From contig NZ_JAAOIW010000004.1 in assembly GCF_011440305.1 (NCBI RefSeq), forward strand, positions 558,001 through 622,000: 64,000 nt of DNA, written 5' to 3'. Made by a program: the position numbers and the translations under genes. This document shows, in pieces, positions 61,785-64,000 of this stretch; position 1 is the stretch's first letter; each line of letters opens with the position of its first letter. The DNA is from Paenibacillus agricola (GTDB lineage Bacteria; Bacillota; Bacilli; Paenibacillales; NBRC-103111). The notes under the pieces were generated by a model. The model was given only the letters and a program-made list of their open reading frames with translations, did not search any database and was not told where the DNA came from.

Positions 61785-62825
61785 TTGTCTAACCAACCAC
61801 GATCCAATAGCCGAAGTGTGAAGCTATCTGTAATGGAGCAAGGATTTCTATATAACAATGTGAATGCTGTAGACACTTTGCGCCAAGTTACCGAGCTTGC
61901 CATTCATGCGGAAAAAGCTGGCTATACACGCTTTTGGTTACCTGAGCACCATAACCATCCTTATCGGGCAAGCAGCACGCCCGAGCTGCTCACAGCACAT
62001 ATTGCTGCCCTTACATCGAGGCTTCGTGTGGGTTCATCCGGCACTTTATTGCCAAACCACAGCGCTTTAAAAATAACTGAAAACTATAGCACACTTGAAG
62101 CGATGTTTCCCCATAGAATTGACTTAGGCCTCCAGCAAGCATTGGGTACCGATGAACTAACAGCAATTGCGCTGCATCGCGCCCGAAATCCACTAGCTGC
62201 GGAAGAATTTAATGAGCATTTGCTGGACTTGCTTGCTTTTCTTTCTGGTTCTTTCGCTGGTGATCGTGCATTCAGCAAAATTGTAGTCACCCCCGCGCTC
62301 TCTACCCTGCCTGAGGTTTGGCTGCTGGATGCCGGAGAGGGCGGCGCTCAGCTGGCGACCCAATATGGACTTGGTTTGGCTTTCGCCCACTATGCAGCTC
62401 CCCAATTGGCTGTGCCCGTGCTGGCAGCGTATCGCAAATACTTTCAGCCTTCTAGCTTCCATTCCTCACCCAAGAGCATGCTTATCGTTTCAGTGATCTG
62501 TGCAGAGACGGATGCAGAAGCCGAAGAATTGGCAAGAGCACAGGATCTCTACGAAATCCAGCTTCGCTCGGATGAGTTAGCGCCCTTCCCATCCCATGAA
62601 GAGGCTCAAGCCTATTCGTTTACCGAGGAAGAGGAGGCGGTGCGCCTTACGGTTCGATCGCAGAATCTTGTTGGCAGCGCGAAGCGGATGGCTCAAAGCT
62701 TGAAGCAGCTTGCAGAGGAAACAGGTGCAGATGAGATCATGGTCAGCACCCGGATTCCCAACCACGAAGCGCGTTTGCGCTCTTATGAAAGGCTTGCACA
62801 AGCCTGGGAAAGCGAGGGATTATGA
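61785..62825 (+). CDS. LLM class flavin-dependent monooxygenase, divergent paralogue
   Basis: 346 aa luciferase-like TIM barrel. Family blocks: YTRFWLPEHHNHPYRASSTPELL, LRVGSSGTLLPNHSALKITENY, VSTRIPNHEARLRSYERLAQ. Where the second gene and most relatives read LGIGRAPGTD, this one reads LGLQQALGTD, losing the conserved Arg-Ala-Pro near the FMN phosphate site. Start is TTG at 61785 with AAGGAGG eight bases upstream. Stop overlaps the next start by four bases. It may be the regulatory or structural partner of the second subunit. Confidence 0.9.
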   Translation: MSNQPRSNSRSVKLSVMEQGFLYNNVNAVDTLRQVTELAIHAEKAGYTRFWLPEHHNHPYRASSTPELLTAHIAALTSRLRVGSSGTLLPNHSALKITENYSTLEAMFPHRIDLGLQQALGTDELTAIALHRARNPLAAEEFNEHLLDLLAFLSGSFAGDRAFSKIVVTPALSTLPEVWLLDAGEGGAQLATQYGLGLAFAHYAAPQLAVPVLAAYRKYFQPSSFHSSPKSMLIVSVICAETDAEAEELARAQDLYEIQLRSDELAPFPSHEEAQAYSFTEEEEAVRLTVRSQNLVGSAKRMAQSLKQLAEETGADEIMVSTRIPNHEARLRSYERLAQAWESEGL

Positions 62826-63871
62826 TGACATCAGCTTCAGCATCAACGAATAAAAGCTATCAATTGTCGGTTTTGGATTTAGCGAGTATATGGAATGGGC
62901 AATCCACTGCCCAGGCAATGGTTGAAGCATTGTCGCTTGCGAAAAAAGTCGAGCAGCTCGGCTATACCCGGTATTGGTTCGCCGAGCACCACGGCTCGGT
63001 TCATCAGGCAAGCAGTGCACCCGAGCTATTAATCGCCTATGTAGCAGCGCAAACTACCCATCTGCGAGTCGGCTCCGGTGGCGTCATGCTGCCCAACCAC
63101 AGTGCGCTTAAGGTAGTCGAAAGCTTCGCTACGCTCGAAGCGCTTTATCCCGGGCGGGTTGACCTTGGGATTGGGCGGGCGCCCGGAACCGACGGCAACA
63201 CGGCGTATGCTTTAAGGCGCTCCTGGGATAAGGTACAAACCTATGATTTCCCTGAGCAGCTGGAGGAATTGCTTGCTTTTTTCACAGGCGGTTTTCCGTC
63301 AAGCCATGCTTATAGCGGCATTACACCTAATCCGGTTGTTACCACTATACCGGACATTTATATGCTGGGCTCTAGTGATGGCGGCATGAAATTTGCAGCT
63401 AACCATGGACTTGGCTTTACTTTTGCCGCCCATATTTCACCGGAATTAGCAGTGACGATGCTCCAGGCTTACAGAAAAAACTTCAAGCCCTCCCGCTTCT
63501 TATCCGAGCCACGTAGCATGATCGCGATTCAAGTTGTCTGCGCGGAGACGGATGAAGAAGCGGAATATCTAGCGGCTCCAATGGAAATCCAATGGACGCG
63601 ATGGGGGACCGGGCAATTCGCCTTGCCTTTCCCTACGCTAGAGGAAGCGGCAAACTACCGCTACTCCCCTCAAGAGGAGCAGATTCGTAGGTCCAATGCG
63701 GGACGTTATGTCATCGGCAGTGCGGAGACTGTGGCAACCAAGCTTCGTAAGATAGCTGACTCGGCGTTAGCGGAAGAAATTATGATGATGACGATGCTGC
63801 CAGATCCAGTGGCAAGACAAAGGTCTTATCAGCTAGTGGCCGAAGCCTTTCAGCTTTCTGCACGAAGTTGA
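62822..63871 (+). CDS. LLM class flavin-dependent monooxygenase
   Basis: 349 aa luciferase-like protein, paralogous to the preceding gene. It retains canonical blocks: YTRYWFAEHHGSVHQASSAPELL, LRVGSGGVMLPNHSALKVVE, RVDLGIGRAPGTDGNTAYALRR and the C-terminal VIGSAETVATKL and EIMMMTMLPDPVARQRSY. Uses reduced FMN and oxygen; substrate unknown. Translationally coupled to the first gene (ATGA overlap), which fits production of both in equal amounts. Confidence 0.93.
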   Translation: MMTSASASTNKSYQLSVLDLASIWNGQSTAQAMVEALSLAKKVEQLGYTRYWFAEHHGSVHQASSAPELLIAYVAAQTTHLRVGSGGVMLPNHSALKVVESFATLEALYPGRVDLGIGRAPGTDGNTAYALRRSWDKVQTYDFPEQLEELLAFFTGGFPSSHAYSGITPNPVVTTIPDIYMLGSSDGGMKFAANHGLGFTFAAHISPELAVTMLQAYRKNFKPSRFLSEPRSMIAIQVVCAETDEEAEYLAAPMEIQWTRWGTGQFALPFPTLEEAANYRYSPQEEQIRRSNAGRYVIGSAETVATKLRKIADSALAEEIMMMTMLPDPVARQRSYQLVAEAFQLSARS

Positions 63872-63921
63872 GCACCAGGTCTTACATGGGCTTCACCTAT
63901 CCAAATAGCTAAAAGTGCAAT

Positions 63922-64000
63922 AAAGGCTGCTCTTTCTCATCGATTCCACGACAGAAATCCCGTCAGGGACAGCCTCTTTGCCTCTTTGCCTCTCTGCCAA
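63922..64000 (+). terminator. possible terminator and GCCTCTTT repeats at window end
   Basis: AGGCTG (63924-63929) can pair with CAGCCT (63970-63975) across a long loop, followed by CTTTG. After it come three near-copies of GCCTCTTT(G). A weak terminator candidate for the monooxygenase operon; the window ends here. Confidence 0.3.

Overview
This window looks like chromosome of a spore-forming, naturally competent Gram-positive bacterium, most likely a Paenibacillus or close relative (Paenibacillaceae). That placement is an inference. It rests on spore genes (gpr, spoIIP, spoVAC-D-E, a gerA-type operon), the Bacillus-like orders lepA-hemW-hrcA and yqeG-yqeH-aroE-yhbY-nadD-yqeK-rsfS-yqeM, comER/comEA-EB-EC, a CIRCE-controlled hrcA, a leuS T-box, S-layer homology domains and a CssRS secretion-stress pair. 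I found no rRNA, tRNA, CRISPR array, prophage or insertion sequence.

Layout. 1-10.6 kb (mostly minus strand): a heat-shock and housekeeping block of gpr, spoIIP, lepA, hemW, a GNAT acetyltransferase and hrcA, ending with a thermosome-like (group III) chaperonin translationally coupled to hrcA. rpsT and holA flank it. 10.8-16 kb: an ECF sigma factor with its membrane anti-sigma factor, a DUF2264 protein, an isolated APS kinase and an SDR protein lacking the usual catalytic residues. 16-24.2 kb: comEC, comEB, comEA and divergent comER, then leuS behind a T-box leader. 24.2-32.2 kb: a TraX-like membrane protein, a 29-codon hydrophobic ORF, the long yqeG-to-yqeM ribosome-assembly/NAD operon (with cvfB inserted) and fur.

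32.2-43.5 kb: MoxR ATPase/DUF58/transglutaminase operon, spoVAC-spoVAD-spoVAE, a divergent DUF1657 gene and a four-gene spore germinant receptor operon containing a small two-helix protein. 43.7-57.2 kb: a Bh0493-type uronate isomerase, a very large secreted RCC1-repeat/SLH protein, an RND efflux pump with its adaptor, a possible structured RNA, an L,D-transpeptidase, a MATE transporter remnant and a TPM-domain/coiled-coil membrane protein. 57.5-64 kb (plus strand): an unrecognised secreted protein, cssR-cssS (CssS carries a long Thr/Ser/Pro insert), a MarR regulator and a tandem pair of luciferase-like monooxygenases. The MarR gene and the monooxygenase operon share a candidate operator.

The best leads for something new are: the thermosome-like chaperonin in the hrcA operon; the shared ATTAG-N4-CTAA operator linking MarR to a possibly heterodimeric monooxygenase pair; the expanded CssS sensor next to an unknown secreted protein; the two-propeller (7+7) RCC1 S-layer protein; the structured region upstream of the RND operon; and three small hydrophobic or short ORFs.
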